In this document: positions 42,934-55,182 of the stretch, piece by piece
Layout of the letters: every line of letters starts with the position of its first letter
How positions within the stretch are numbered: position 1 is the first letter of the stretch
Assembly (NCBI RefSeq): GCF_900102425.1
Contig: NZ_FNBT01000007.1
Coordinates: forward strand, 184,988 to 248,987
DNA length: 64,000 nt
DNA from: Blastococcus aurantiacus
GTDB taxonomy: Bacteria > Actinomycetota > Actinomycetes > Mycobacteriales > Geodermatophilaceae
Direction of reading: 5' to 3'
Position numbers and translations under genes: made by a program
The notes under the pieces: model-generated
Seen by the model: the letters and a program-made list of their open reading frames with translations, nothing else
What the model was told of the DNA's origin: nothing
Databases searched by the model: none

Positions 42934-44784
42934 TCAGCGCAGCACGGCGGCCGTCCCGGTAGCGGCGACGTCGAGCAGGTCCGTGACGTCGTCGGCGTCC
43001 GCGGGGCACAGGGCGCTGCCGACGCGCACGCCCAGCACGACCTCCTCACCGGCGACGACGAACGGGCCGCTCATCGCGTCGGCCAGGGCACCGGCGATCC
43101 GTGCGGTCTCCCGGCCCGCGGTGGCCGGCGCCAGCCACGGCACGGCGGCGGCGAACCGCGCCCTGCCCAGCCGGCCCACGAGGTCCCCGTGGCGCAGCCG
43201 CCCGCGGAGCCGCTGGGCGGCGGCGCGCAGGAGGTGGTCGGCCGCGGCGTCCCCGAGGCGGTCGGCGACGGCGTCGACGCCGTCCAGGTCGACGGTCAGG
43301 ACGCCCAGGACGTCGCCGCCCGACCGCGCGTTCCACGCCGCGACCTCCAGGAGGCTCTCGGTCCGCAGCCGGCCCGGCAGGCCGGTGACCGCGTCGGTGG
43401 CCCGCAGGTCCTCCAGGTGGACGCGGTGGTCGCTCTCCGGCCTGCGCGGCGACGGGATGAAGGGGGCAGGTGCCGGGTCGTGCGCGAGGACCGGCGCGAG
43501 CACCGGGGCCGGCAGCACCGCGGCCGGACGCGGCGCGACGCGGGAGAGCAGCGCCCGCGCCGCCTGCACGACCGTCGTGCGCTCGTAGGTGAGCGCGTAC
43601 TCGAACTGCCGGTCCATGTCGGGGCCGGTCGAGCCGAGGTCGCGCGCCAGCAGCGCCGCGGAGAAGTGCGGTCCGAGGACGACGACGTCCCACTCGTCGC
43701 GCACCGGGTCGGTCGGGGACAGGGTGGCGCCCCGGATGCCGGGCAGCGGCTCGGCGTCCAGGCCCTCGCCGACGGCGCAGACGAAGCCCGTGGCCTCGGC
43801 GAGCTCGGCGTAGCGCCGCTCGGTGGCGGGGGTGACGTTCCGGGCCTCCTGGAAGGTTGCGGCGACGACGCAGGTCTCGCCGACGCGCACCGCCTCCCGC
43901 TCGAGCTGCTTGCTCAGCTCGACCAGCAGCGACTTCGGGGAGAACCGCAGCCGGGTGCCCTCGGGGAGGCAGCCGAAGGGTGACCCGTTGCCGGCCTCGT
44001 CGACGTCGACCGGCTCGGGGGAGGGCAGGAACAGCTCGGTGGAGGGACGGTCGAGCGACGGCGCGGACTCGGGGCGGCCGAACAGCCACCCCTGCCCGAG
44101 GCTGGCGCCCAGCGATCGGGCAGTGGCCAGATGCTCGGCGTTCTCGATGCCCTCGGCCAGGACGAGGGCGCCGGTGCTCTCGGCGTAGGCGTTCACCGCG
44201 TTCATCACCTGGGCGACCTCAGGGCCGGGGCTGCCCTGCACCAGGCGCAGGTCGAGCTTGACCACGTCGGGGCGCAGCAGCGGCATGAACGACAGCGACA
44301 TGGGATCGGCGCCGACGTCGTCCAGGGCGATGCCCCACCCGAGGGCGCGCACGCGCTCCACGGTGCGCAGCAGCTCCGCGGGCCGGGCCGCCAGGGCCCG
44401 CTCGGTGACCTCCAGGACGACGCGCAGCTCGCGGGGGGCGGTGTCGGCGATGGCCAGCAGGTCGGCGAGGGGTGCGCTGTCCAGCACGTCGGGCTCGACG
44501 TTGACGAAGACGGTGGTGGGCGCGAGCAGCCCGTGGGCGACCGCGCCCCGGAACGCAGCGGCGCGGCACGCCTCGTCGAGCTCGGCTAGCCGGCCGGCGG
44601 CGCGGGCGGCGGCGAACATCGTGTCCGGGCGCTCGAGCGGCCCCTCGGGGCCGCGGGCGAGCGCCTCGTAGGCGACCACGCAGTCGCTGTCCAGGTCGAC
44701 GATGGGCTGGAAGACGCTGCGCACGCCACCGTCGAGCACCCGGTCGAGGGCGGCGCCGAGGGCGGAGGTGTTGTCCGTGTCCAC
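42934..44784 (-). CDS. EAL-DICT protein with degenerate GGDEF domain (no LOV)
   Basis: Cyclic-di-GMP protein of 616 residues. The EAL phosphodiesterase domain (about 20-240) keeps its catalytic residues: YEALARG, FVNVEP, LEVTERA, LDDVGAD, KLDL, AEGIE. A DICT sensory domain covers about 280-415. The C-terminal GGDEF-type domain is degenerate: GGDEF is replaced by GRARF (540-544) and the usual GHxxGD by GDAAAD, but the product-binding I-site RxxD (R531-H-G-D534) is intact. It therefore may bind cyclic-di-GMP but not make it, and the EAL domain may be active. It is a paralogue of the next gene upstream, aligning without gaps in the first 250 residues. GTG start. Confidence 0.87.
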   Translation of the reverse strand: MDTDNTSALGAALDRVLDGGVRSVFQPIVDLDSDCVVAYEALARGPEGPLERPDTMFAAARAAGRLAELDEACRAAAFRGAVAHGLLAPTTVFVNVEPDVLDSAPLADLLAIADTAPRELRVVLEVTERALAARPAELLRTVERVRALGWGIALDDVGADPMSLSFMPLLRPDVVKLDLRLVQGSPGPEVAQVMNAVNAYAESTGALVLAEGIENAEHLATARSLGASLGQGWLFGRPESAPSLDRPSTELFLPSPEPVDVDEAGNGSPFGCLPEGTRLRFSPKSLLVELSKQLEREAVRVGETCVVAATFQEARNVTPATERRYAELAEATGFVCAVGEGLDAEPLPGIRGATLSPTDPVRDEWDVVVLGPHFSAALLARDLGSTGPDMDRQFEYALTYERTTVVQAARALLSRVAPRPAAVLPAPVLAPVLAHDPAPAPFIPSPRRPESDHRVHLEDLRATDAVTGLPGRLRTESLLEVAAWNARSGGDVLGVLTVDLDGVDAVADRLGDAAADHLLRAAAQRLRGRLRHGDLVGRLGRARFAAAVPWLAPATAGRETARIAGALADAMSGPFVVAGEEVVLGVRVGSALCPADADDVTDLLDVAATGTAAVLR

Positions 44785-44824
44785 GCTCTCCCATCGGCCG
44801 CCCGCGGCCCGGGGCCAAGCGGAG

Positions 44825-44860
44825 CGCGCCGACCCCACCCCGAAGGGGGAGGCCGGCGCG
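44825..44860 (-). terminator. Hairpin between the two EAL genes
   Basis: CGCGCCG (44825-44831) and CGGCGCG (44854-44860) pair, with an inner CCCC-GAA-GGGG stem. On the minus strand it starts about 19 nt after the upstream gene's stop and so may reduce readthrough into the paralogue. Confidence 0.5.
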
Positions 44861-44878
44861 GACGGGTGTTTCGGCGGC

Positions 44879-47146
44879 TCAGCGCTGGGGCGCGAGCCCC
44901 CGTGCCGTCGTCTTGCGGGCATACATGTCCATGTCGGCGCTGTGCAGCAGCGCGCCGAACTCCTCGCCGTCGGCCGGGTACACGGCCACCCCGACGCTGG
45001 CGCCGACCGTGACCTCTCGGCCGGCCGCCGGCATGGGCGCCGCGACGGTCGCCGACAGCTCGTCGGCCACCCGCCGCGCCTCGGCGGCGGCGCTCTCCGG
45101 GGCGAGGCCGGTCAGCGCGACGAGGAACTCGTCCCCGCCCAGCCGGGCCAGCAGGTCACCGCGGCGGAGCCGGGTCCGCAGGGTGCGGGCCACAGCCTGG
45201 AGCAGTTCGTCGCCGGCGGCGTGCCCGAGTTCGTCGTTGACCGCCTTGAAGCCGTCGAGGTCGACGAACAGCAGGGCGAGGGTGTCCGGGCCGCTGCGGG
45301 CGTCCCACAGCGCGGTCTCCACCCGTTCCTCGAGACGACGGCGGTTGGGCAGCCCGGTGAGCGGGTCGGTGTAGGCCAGCTCCTCGATGCGGTCCAGGAA
45401 GGCCCGGTTGCGGTCGCGCTCCTGCAGCAGGGCCCGCTCAGCGACCACTCGCGCGGTGACGTCGTGCTGCACCCCGATGTACTGCACCAGCCCGCCGTCG
45501 GCGTCGAAGACCGGCGCCAGGTGGATCTCGTTCCACCACGGCTGCCGGTCGGGCCCGCGCAGGTTCAGCACGGTCTCCCGGCACTCCTCGCCCCGGTCGA
45601 TCGCCGCCCGGATGCGGGCCACGGCCGCCGGGTCGGTGTCGGGGGACTGCAGGAAGCGGCAGTTGCGGCCCAGGACGTCGTCGCGGGACAGGCCGGCCAG
45701 CGACTCGAAGGCGTCGTTGACGTAGATCAGCGGCTGGTCGGGCAGCCGCATGTCGGCGATCGTGACCCCGCTGGTCGTGGCCGCCAGCGCACTGCGCAGC
45801 AGCGCGTCGCCGTCAGGGCCGACGTGGACCCCGCTCGTCCGGACGGCCGGTGCGGGGGCCGGGCGGTCCGCCGGAGCCGGAGCGGCGGCGGGGGTGCTGC
45901 GCGGGACCACCCGGGTGAGCAGGGCGTGGGCGGCCCGGATGACGGTGCCCCGGTCGTAGGTGAGCGCGTACTCGAAGCTGCGCTCCAGGTCCGGACCGTC
46001 GTCCCCGAGGTCGCGGGCCAGCAGCGCGGCGCTGAAGTGCGGGCTCAGCACCACGACGTCCCACTCGCCCCGCACGGGGTCCGACGGGTCCAGCGTGGCG
46101 CCGCGCACGCCGGGCAGCGGCTCGGCCGGCAGGTCCTCGCCGAGGGCGCACACGAATCCGGTGCGCTCCACGAGGTCGCGGTAGCGCTGGATCGTCGACG
46201 GCGTGAAGTGCCGGGCCTCCTGGAAGGTGGCTGCGACGACGCACGTCTCACCCAGGCGCATGGCCTCGCGCTCCAGCTGCTTGCTCAGCTCGATCAGCAG
46301 CGACTTCACCGAGCGGCGCAGTGGCACCTCGCCGGGCAGGCAGGCGAACGGGGAGACGTCGACGGCCGCGGGGCCCGGGGCGGCGGGGAGCGCGAGCTCG
46401 CCGGAGGGCAGCCCGAGGGCGGCCCCTGGACCGGGGCGGCCGAAGAGCCAGCCCTGGCCGAGGGTGGCGCCCAGGGCGCGGGCGGTGTCCAGGTGCGCTT
46501 GCGTCTCGATGCCCTCCGCGAGGACGAGGGCACCCGTCCGCTCGGCATGCGCGTTGACCGCGTTCATGATCTCCGCGATTGCCGGTCCGGGCCGGTTCTG
46601 CACCAGGCTCAGGTCCAGCTTGATGACGTCGGGGGAGAGCAGCGGCAGGAAGGCCAGCGACATGGAGTCCGCGCCGACGTCGTCGACCGCCACGCCCCAG
46701 CCCAGGCTGCGGACGCGCTCGACGGTGCGCAGCAGCTCGGCCGGGCGGGCGGCGAGGGCGCGCTCGGTGATCTCCATGACGATGCGCAGGTCGCGCGGTG
46801 CGCCCTCGGCGATGGAGAGCAGGTCGTCGAGCGGTGCGCTGTCCAGCACCTCCGGCTCGACGTTGACGAAGACGGTCAGCGGGGCGAGCAGCCCCTGCTC
46901 GACCGCACCGCGGAAGGCCGCGGCGCGGCAGTGCTCGTCGAGCTCGGCCAGCCGGCCGGCCGAGCGGGCCGCCGCGAACAGCAGGTCGGGGCGCTCCAGC
47001 GGGCCCTGCGGCCCGCGGGCGAGGGCCTCGTAGGCGACCACCCGCCCGGTGTCGAGCTCCACGATGGGCTGGAAGACGCTGCGCACGCCGCCGGGAGCCA
47101 GCGCTGCCTCGAGCGCGCTCTCCGAGTTCTCCGGGAAGAGGTCCAC
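44879..47146 (-). CDS. EAL-DICT-LOV-GGDEF light-sensing cyclic-di-GMP enzyme
   Basis: Bifunctional signalling protein of 755 residues. EAL domain about 20-240 with all catalytic residues (E40 in YEALARG, VEPEV, MEITERA, VDDVGAD, KLDL, AEGIE). A DICT domain at about 280-415 is followed by a Pro/Ala linker. A LOV domain at about 445-565 has the flavin-binding GRNCRFLQ with the photoactive Cys496, plus N539 and Q560. A GGDEF domain (about 590-745) has intact GGDEF at 670-674 and the I-site R661-x-x-D664. So it may both make and degrade cyclic-di-GMP, tuned by blue light. The GTG start at 47146 matches its paralogue. Confidence 0.9.
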   Translation of the reverse strand: MDLFPENSESALEAALAPGGVRSVFQPIVELDTGRVVAYEALARGPQGPLERPDLLFAAARSAGRLAELDEHCRAAAFRGAVEQGLLAPLTVFVNVEPEVLDSAPLDDLLSIAEGAPRDLRIVMEITERALAARPAELLRTVERVRSLGWGVAVDDVGADSMSLAFLPLLSPDVIKLDLSLVQNRPGPAIAEIMNAVNAHAERTGALVLAEGIETQAHLDTARALGATLGQGWLFGRPGPGAALGLPSGELALPAAPGPAAVDVSPFACLPGEVPLRRSVKSLLIELSKQLEREAMRLGETCVVAATFQEARHFTPSTIQRYRDLVERTGFVCALGEDLPAEPLPGVRGATLDPSDPVRGEWDVVVLSPHFSAALLARDLGDDGPDLERSFEYALTYDRGTVIRAAHALLTRVVPRSTPAAAPAPADRPAPAPAVRTSGVHVGPDGDALLRSALAATTSGVTIADMRLPDQPLIYVNDAFESLAGLSRDDVLGRNCRFLQSPDTDPAAVARIRAAIDRGEECRETVLNLRGPDRQPWWNEIHLAPVFDADGGLVQYIGVQHDVTARVVAERALLQERDRNRAFLDRIEELAYTDPLTGLPNRRRLEERVETALWDARSGPDTLALLFVDLDGFKAVNDELGHAAGDELLQAVARTLRTRLRRGDLLARLGGDEFLVALTGLAPESAAAEARRVADELSATVAAPMPAAGREVTVGASVGVAVYPADGEEFGALLHSADMDMYARKTTARGLAPQR

Positions 47147-47216
47147 GCGCCCCCATCGGCCGCGGGACCGGGCCAGGTGAGCCGGACGGGCCGGTCCCCT
47201 CCCATGGGGGCAGACG

Positions 47217-48059
47217 TCAGGCCGGCAGGGTGATCAGCACGACCGCGGTCGCGGCCGCCAGCAGGCCGGCCACCTGCGCGCCCACCAGCCGCTCCCGCAG
47301 CACGACCTGCGCCAGGACGACGGTGCTCACCGGGTAGAGGGACGCGAGGACGCCGGTGATGGCCAGCTGGCCGTCGGCCTGGGTCGCGAGCAGGAACAGC
47401 GCGTTGGCCGCCATGTCGCCCATGCCCGATACCGCGACCAGCGGCAGCGCCGAGCGGGTGACCTTCAGCGACTGCCGCCCGGCCAGCGCGAGGAGGACGA
47501 CCAGGCTCACCGAGGCGATGCGCGCGGTCACCAGTGGGGTGAGGCCGGCGTCGGCCGAGGTCCGGTCGAGGAGCACGAAGAACAGGCCGAACATGCCGCC
47601 GGCCAGCAGGGCGGGGGCCAGCGCGGCAGGCCGGGCCGCGCGCAGTGCCGACAGACCGCTCTCCGCCGACACGAGGACGACGGCGCCGAGGGCGAGCGCG
47701 ATGCCGATCCCGGCCCACGCCCCGATGTCGTCCCCGCCGGCCAGGCCGACCAGCACGGGGACGGCGGCGGCGGTGACGGCCGTGACCGGCGCGATGACGC
47801 TCATCACCCCGCGGGCCAGGGTGCGGAAGAAGACGACCAGGCCGGCGGCGCCCGCGAGGCCGGCGGCAGCGCCCCAGCCGAGGTCCGCGGCGCCCACCGG
47901 CCCGCCGAGCCAGGGGAGCAGCACGAGCAGCGCCGTGAGGCCGACCACCTGCGACAGCGCCACCACGCCGAAGACCGACGTCCGCCGGCTGGCCAGCCCA
48001 CCGAGGAAGTCCGACGCCCCGTAGACGACGGCCGAGGTGAGCGCGAGGACGACGGCCAC
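47217..48059 (-). CDS. EamA/DMT-family permease
   Basis: Membrane permease of 280 residues with about ten hydrophobic helices in two EamA repeats (roughly 1-135 and 140-280). The N-terminus LALTSAVVYGASDFLGGLASRR resembles the subgroup with the conserved YG(A/S)SDF motif, seen in many actinobacterial EamA proteins. The GTG start is at 48059. It lies 70 bp upstream of the EAL gene on the same strand and is divergent from pheS. The substrate is unknown. Confidence 0.83.
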   Translation of the reverse strand: MAVVLALTSAVVYGASDFLGGLASRRTSVFGVVALSQVVGLTALLVLLPWLGGPVGAADLGWGAAAGLAGAAGLVVFFRTLARGVMSVIAPVTAVTAAAVPVLVGLAGGDDIGAWAGIGIALALGAVVLVSAESGLSALRAARPAALAPALLAGGMFGLFFVLLDRTSADAGLTPLVTARIASVSLVVLLALAGRQSLKVTRSALPLVAVSGMGDMAANALFLLATQADGQLAITGVLASLYPVSTVVLAQVVLRERLVGAQVAGLLAAATAVVLITLPA

Positions 48060-48206
48060 GTCGCCGTTCTAGCACCCGGGTCCGTCGACTCCGGGCGGCG
48101 GCGGGAGGAACGGCAGCCCCGGTGCGCGCCGCGGCAGGAACCAGGCGTTCGGCGGCGCGACCGGAGGCAGGGCGGAACCCAGGCGCGGGCGGGACCCCGC
48201 GGCGGG

Positions 48207-48212
48207 CAGAAT
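48207..48212 (+). promoter_or_regulatory. -10 box before pheS
   Basis: CAGAAT is eight nucleotides before the pheS GTG start, suggesting a leaderless or nearly leaderless transcript. No T-box or attenuator leader is present. Confidence 0.35.
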
Positions 48213-48214
48213 GA

Positions 48215-51772
<3,558 letters not shown>

Positions 51773-51780
<8 letters not shown>

Positions 51781-52576
51781 CCTGAGCGGCGTCGCCCTGG
51801 TCACCGGGGCGTCGACCGGCATCGGCCGCCACCTGGTCGAAGGGCTGGCCGCCCGCGGCATGGCCGTGGCCGGGCTGGCCCGCGGCGAGGACCGGCTGCG
51901 GACGGCGATGGACGAGGTCGCCGCGGCCACCGGCGGGCGCACCCTCGCCGTCGCCGCCGACGTCACCGACCGCGCGTCGGTGGAGGAGGCGGTCGGCGTC
52001 GTCCGCGAGGAGCTCGGCCCGATCGCGCTGCTGGTCAACAACGCCGGGCTGATCGACGAGTTCGAGGTGCCGGTCTGGGAGGCCGACCCCGACCAGTGGT
52101 GGGACGTCGTCTCCAGCCACGTGAGGGGCGCGCTGCTGACCGTGCGCACCGTCGTCCCGTGGATGGTGCTGCGCAACAGCGGGCGGATCGTCAACCTGGC
52201 CAGCGGCATGGGGACGCGGGGCGCGCCCGACTACTCGGCGTACTCGGTGGCCAAGACCGGGCTGATGCGGCTGACCGAGTCGCTGGCCGGCGCGCTCGAG
52301 GGCTCGGACGTGCGCGCCTTCGACGTCGCGCCCGGCGTCGTCGACACCCCGATGACCCGCTCCATGCACGTGTGGCAGGGCTTCACGGACTGGACGCCGC
52401 CCGAGAAGGTGGTCGAGCTGGTCGCGGCGATCGCCGCCGGTGAACTGGACCAGTGGTCGGGCCGCTTCGTGCGGGCCGGCAAGGACGACCTCGACGTCCT
52501 CCGCGCGACGACGCCCGCGGATGCCGCCCGGCAGCTGCGGCTGCAGCCCTACGGCGACACCGACCCGCTGGCCTGA
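51773..52576 (+). CDS. SDR family oxidoreductase
   Basis: Short-chain dehydrogenase of 267 residues with the classical cofactor motif TGASTGIGRHL (about 11-21), NNAG near 86-89 and the catalytic YSVAK pair with Ser in NLASGMG. The C-terminal extension after residue 220 is longer than in minimal SDRs. The GTG start lies inside the end of pheT, so translation follows pheT. A role in phenylalanine-tRNA work is unlikely; this is probably operon convenience. The substrate is unknown. Confidence 0.85.
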
Positions 52577-52580
52577 GCCC

Positions 52581-53462
52581 TCAGAAGACCGTCGCCAGCG
52601 CCAGCGGGGCGATGTCGACGGCCACCGGGATGTCCGCGTCCAGCTCGACGAGCTCGCCGTCCAATTGCAGCGGCATCGGGACCAGCGGGGTGAAGGCGTA
52701 GTGCGTGGCGCTGGGCTGCGGCCCGAGACCGCGGGTCGCCGCCCGGACCGCCGTGGCCAGGACCCGCAGCTTCCCGGTCTGCCGCTGGGTGATGACCTCG
52801 AACCGGCCGTCGTCCGGTGCGCCGCCCTCGCTCAGGCGCGCGTGCTTGGCCATCTCGTCGATGTTGGCGAACACCAGGCTGTCGATCCGGCGCCGGCGGC
52901 CGTCCTCGAGCCGGATGGGAAAGGGGCGGAAGCGCGCGAAGCCGCGGACCACCGACGCGATCTCGCGCCACGACCCCTTGCCGCCCTTCTCCAGGTCGAC
53001 CGCGACGACCGGTGTGAGCCCGACCCCGATGTAGGAGTGCGCGTACCGGACCTCCGCGGTCGGCCGCGTGTCGATGGTGAGCCGGAGCAGGTCCAGTCGC
53101 CGGATCTCGCCCGCGACGATGGCGTCGGCCAGCGGCTGCTCGCGGGTGACGCGGCGGTGGTCGTTGGCGTTGCCGGCCGCGCGGACCGCACAGGCGGCGC
53201 GGGCGTTGGCGGCGTCCATCATCCCGTTGACCACCTCGTTGTAGCCGCCGTCGCCGCTCACCGAGACGACGAGCGGGCTGCCCGCCGCGGCCGCCTCCCG
53301 GGCGAGGTCGCGGGCGTGCCCGGCGTGCTGGGTGGGCGAGAGCGTGACGGGCATGTCGGGCAGGCGCACCGCGAGGTCCCCTCGGAGCTCCTCGGCGGAC
53401 TCCTGTGCGTTGCCGGTGCTGTTCGGGTTGAAGATGATGACGATCCGGTCGAACGCGGTCAC
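52581..53462 (-). CDS. Diacylglycerol/lipid kinase family protein
   Basis: Lipid kinase of 293 residues with the DAGK catalytic domain: IIFNPNSTGN near the N-terminus (residues about 9-18) and the nucleotide motif SGDGGYNEVVNGMM (about 68-81), where the family usually has GGDGT. This unusual GDGGY form is still consistent with the group. The C-terminal beta-rich domain (about 120-290) is as in YegS-like kinases. It would phosphorylate a lipid such as diacylglycerol at the membrane. GTG start. It is convergent with the SDR gene. Confidence 0.82.
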   Translation of the reverse strand: MTAFDRIVIIFNPNSTGNAQESAEELRGDLAVRLPDMPVTLSPTQHAGHARDLAREAAAAGSPLVVSVSGDGGYNEVVNGMMDAANARAACAVRAAGNANDHRRVTREQPLADAIVAGEIRRLDLLRLTIDTRPTAEVRYAHSYIGVGLTPVVAVDLEKGGKGSWREIASVVRGFARFRPFPIRLEDGRRRRIDSLVFANIDEMAKHARLSEGGAPDDGRFEVITQRQTGKLRVLATAVRAATRGLGPQPSATHYAFTPLVPMPLQLDGELVELDADIPVAVDIAPLALATVF

Positions 53463-53524
53463 CGCCGATCCCTGCCCAGGCCAGGGCCCGGTAACCGGAT
53501 CCGACGATCACCGCCGTCGTGCCC

Positions 53525-54040
53525 TCAGCAGTCGAAGACCGACCAGCAGATCTCGTTGCGCACGCGCTGGTCGTCGAGGACGAGCTCCCGGACGGCGGCG
53601 GGGAGCTGCTCGCGCTGCCAGCGGCACTCCACCCGGCCCGCGGCCTCGCCCTCGCCGGCCGGTGCGGCAGCCCGGGCCGCCTTGATCGCGTACGCGGCCG
53701 CGCCCAGGTCGTGGGCGGCGACGTGTGCGACGACCGCCGCCTGCCCGGCCGCGTAGGCCGCGTGCCGCGCGGCGCCCCGCAGGTCCCGCGCCGCGCCCAT
53801 GGCATGACCGCCCGCGGCGCGCGCCACCATCATCGGCACCTCTCCGCGCACCCAGGCGCGGGCGTGCTCGATCGCCGTCCGCGGCCTCGGGTCCTCTGGC
53901 CGGACCGCCTCGAAGAGGTGCAGGACGTGCTCCGCGCAGGCCGCCGCCCAGAGGGCGAGCAGGTGGTGGTCGGCGTCGGTGAGCGTGCCGCCCCGGCGGA
54001 TGGTGGTCAGCCGGGGATCCCGGACCTTCGGCAGGATCAT
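53525..54040 (-). CDS. Imm5-like putative immunity protein
   Basis: Helical protein of 171 residues. The N-terminal DADHHLLALWAAACAEHVLHLFE and RPRTAIEHARAWVRGE resemble the group annotated as putative immunity proteins (Imm5-like), in which the pattern LWAAxCAExVL and RPRxAIExARAW recurs. The rest is an Ala/His-rich bundle (AARHAAYAAGQAAVVAHVAAHDLGAAAYAIKAAR). No toxin gene, secretion system or nuclease is next to it. It could therefore be an orphan, or the annotation could be wrong. The call rests on remembered resemblance only. Confidence 0.6.
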   Translation of the reverse strand: MILPKVRDPRLTTIRRGGTLTDADHHLLALWAAACAEHVLHLFEAVRPEDPRPRTAIEHARAWVRGEVPMMVARAAGGHAMGAARDLRGAARHAAYAAGQAAVVAHVAAHDLGAAAYAIKAARAAAPAGEGEAAGRVECRWQREQLPAAVRELVLDDQRVRNEICWSVFDC

Positions 54041-54110
54041 CAGCGGTGTTCCTACCGCACGAGCCTGAGCGGAGTCTGTACCGAAGTCCCCGGCGGATAT
54101 CCGAGTGAGC

Positions 54111-54140
54111 GGTCATGCATGACCGTGTATGGTCATGCAT
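54111..54140 (+). promoter_or_regulatory. Twin ARG boxes and -10 box before argC
   Basis: GGTCATGCATGACC (54111-54124) is a perfect palindrome, and GGTCATGCAT (54131-54140) repeats it 20 bp further on, the spacing of paired ArgR boxes. TATGGT (54128-54133) lies between them as a -10 box, eight nucleotides before the GTG start, so ArgR binding would block transcription. ArgR is encoded in the same operon. Confidence 0.65.
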
Positions 54141-54141
54141 C

Positions 54142-55182
54142 GTGAGCACAGGGCAGACGTGGACGGTCGGGGTCACCGGCGCCACCGGGTACGCCGGGGG
54201 AGAGGTGTGCCGGCTGCTGGCCGCACATCCGAACCTCCAGCTGGCCGGGGTGCATGCCAACTCGAGCGCCGGCCGACGCCTGGGCGAGCTGCAGCCCCAC
54301 CTGCTGCCCTACGCCGACATGACCGTCCTGCCGAGCGACGCCGCGAGCCTCTCCGGTTACGACGTCGTCGTGCTGGCGCTGCCGCACGGTGAGTCGGCGG
54401 CCATCGCCGCGCAACTGCCGGAGGACACCGTGGTCATCGACTGCGGCGCCGACCACCGGCTCAACGACCCCGCGGCGTGGGCACGCTGGTACGGCAACGA
54501 GCACGCCGGCTCCTGGCCGTACGGACTGCCCGAGCTGCTCGGTCAGCGGGAGAAGCTCGCCGGCGCGCGGCGGATCGCGGTCCCCGGCTGCTACCCGACC
54601 TCGGTCACCCTCGCCCTGGCCCCGGCCCTCGTCGCCGGCCTGGTCGAGCCCGAGGTGGTGGTCGTCGCCGCGAGCGGGACCAGCGGCGCGGGCAAGTCCG
54701 CCAAGCCGCACCTGCTCGGCTCCGAGGTCATGGGCTCGGTCAGCGCCTACGGCGTCGGCGGAGTGCACCGGCACACGCCGGAGATGATCCAGAACCTGTC
54801 GCAGGCGGCCGGTACATCCGTCGGCGTGAGCTTCACGCCGACCCTGGTGCCGATGAGCCGGGGCATCCTCGCCACCTCCTCGGCGAAGCTGGCACCTGGC
54901 ACCGATGCTGACAGCGCCCGGGCCGCGTACGAGAAGGCCTACGCCGACGAGCCGTTCGTGCACCTGCTGCCCGAGGGCCAGTGGCCGACGACGTCGCAGG
55001 TGCTCGGTGCCAACACCGTCGCCCTGCAGATCGCGGTCGACGCCGACGCCGGCCGCCTCGTCGTGGTCGCCGCCGTCGACAACCTCACCAAGGGCACCGG
55101 GGGAGCCGCACTCCAGTGCGCCAACCTCGCCCTCGGTCTTCCCGAGACCACCGGTCTCCCTCTGGTCGGAGTAGCACCGTGA
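54142..55182 (+). CDS. argC: N-acetyl-gamma-glutamyl-phosphate reductase
   Basis: NADPH enzyme of the third step of arginine synthesis, 346 residues. The cofactor loop [17 protein letters not shown] is near the N-terminus, and the catalytic cysteine is in [12 protein letters not shown] (about 150). The C-terminal part has [11 protein letters not shown] and [14 protein letters not shown]. The GTG at 54142 starts after the ArgR site and TATGGT; an earlier in-frame ATG at 54115 would lie inside the operator. It is the first gene of the argCJBDFRH operon, with 4-bp overlaps to argJ. Confidence 0.96.
   Translation: MSTGQTWTVGVTGATGYAGGEVCRLLAAHPNLQLAGVHANSSAGRRLGELQPHLLPYADMTVLPSDAASLSGYDVVVLALPHGESAAIAAQLPEDTVVIDCGADHRLNDPAAWARWYGNEHAGSWPYGLPELLGQREKLAGARRIAVPGCYPTSVTLALAPALVAGLVEPEVVVVAASGTSGAGKSAKPHLLGSEVMGSVSAYGVGGVHRHTPEMIQNLSQAAGTSVGVSFTPTLVPMSRGILATSSAKLAPGTDADSARAAYEKAYADEPFVHLLPEGQWPTTSQVLGANTVALQIAVDADAGRLVVVAAVDNLTKGTGGAALQCANLALGLPETTGLPLVGVAP

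Noticed and set aside
44879..47146. EAL-LOV-GGDEF gene seen as two overlapping genes
   Set aside because: The frame is continuous with normal codon use and the paralogue shares the same layout, so it is one protein.
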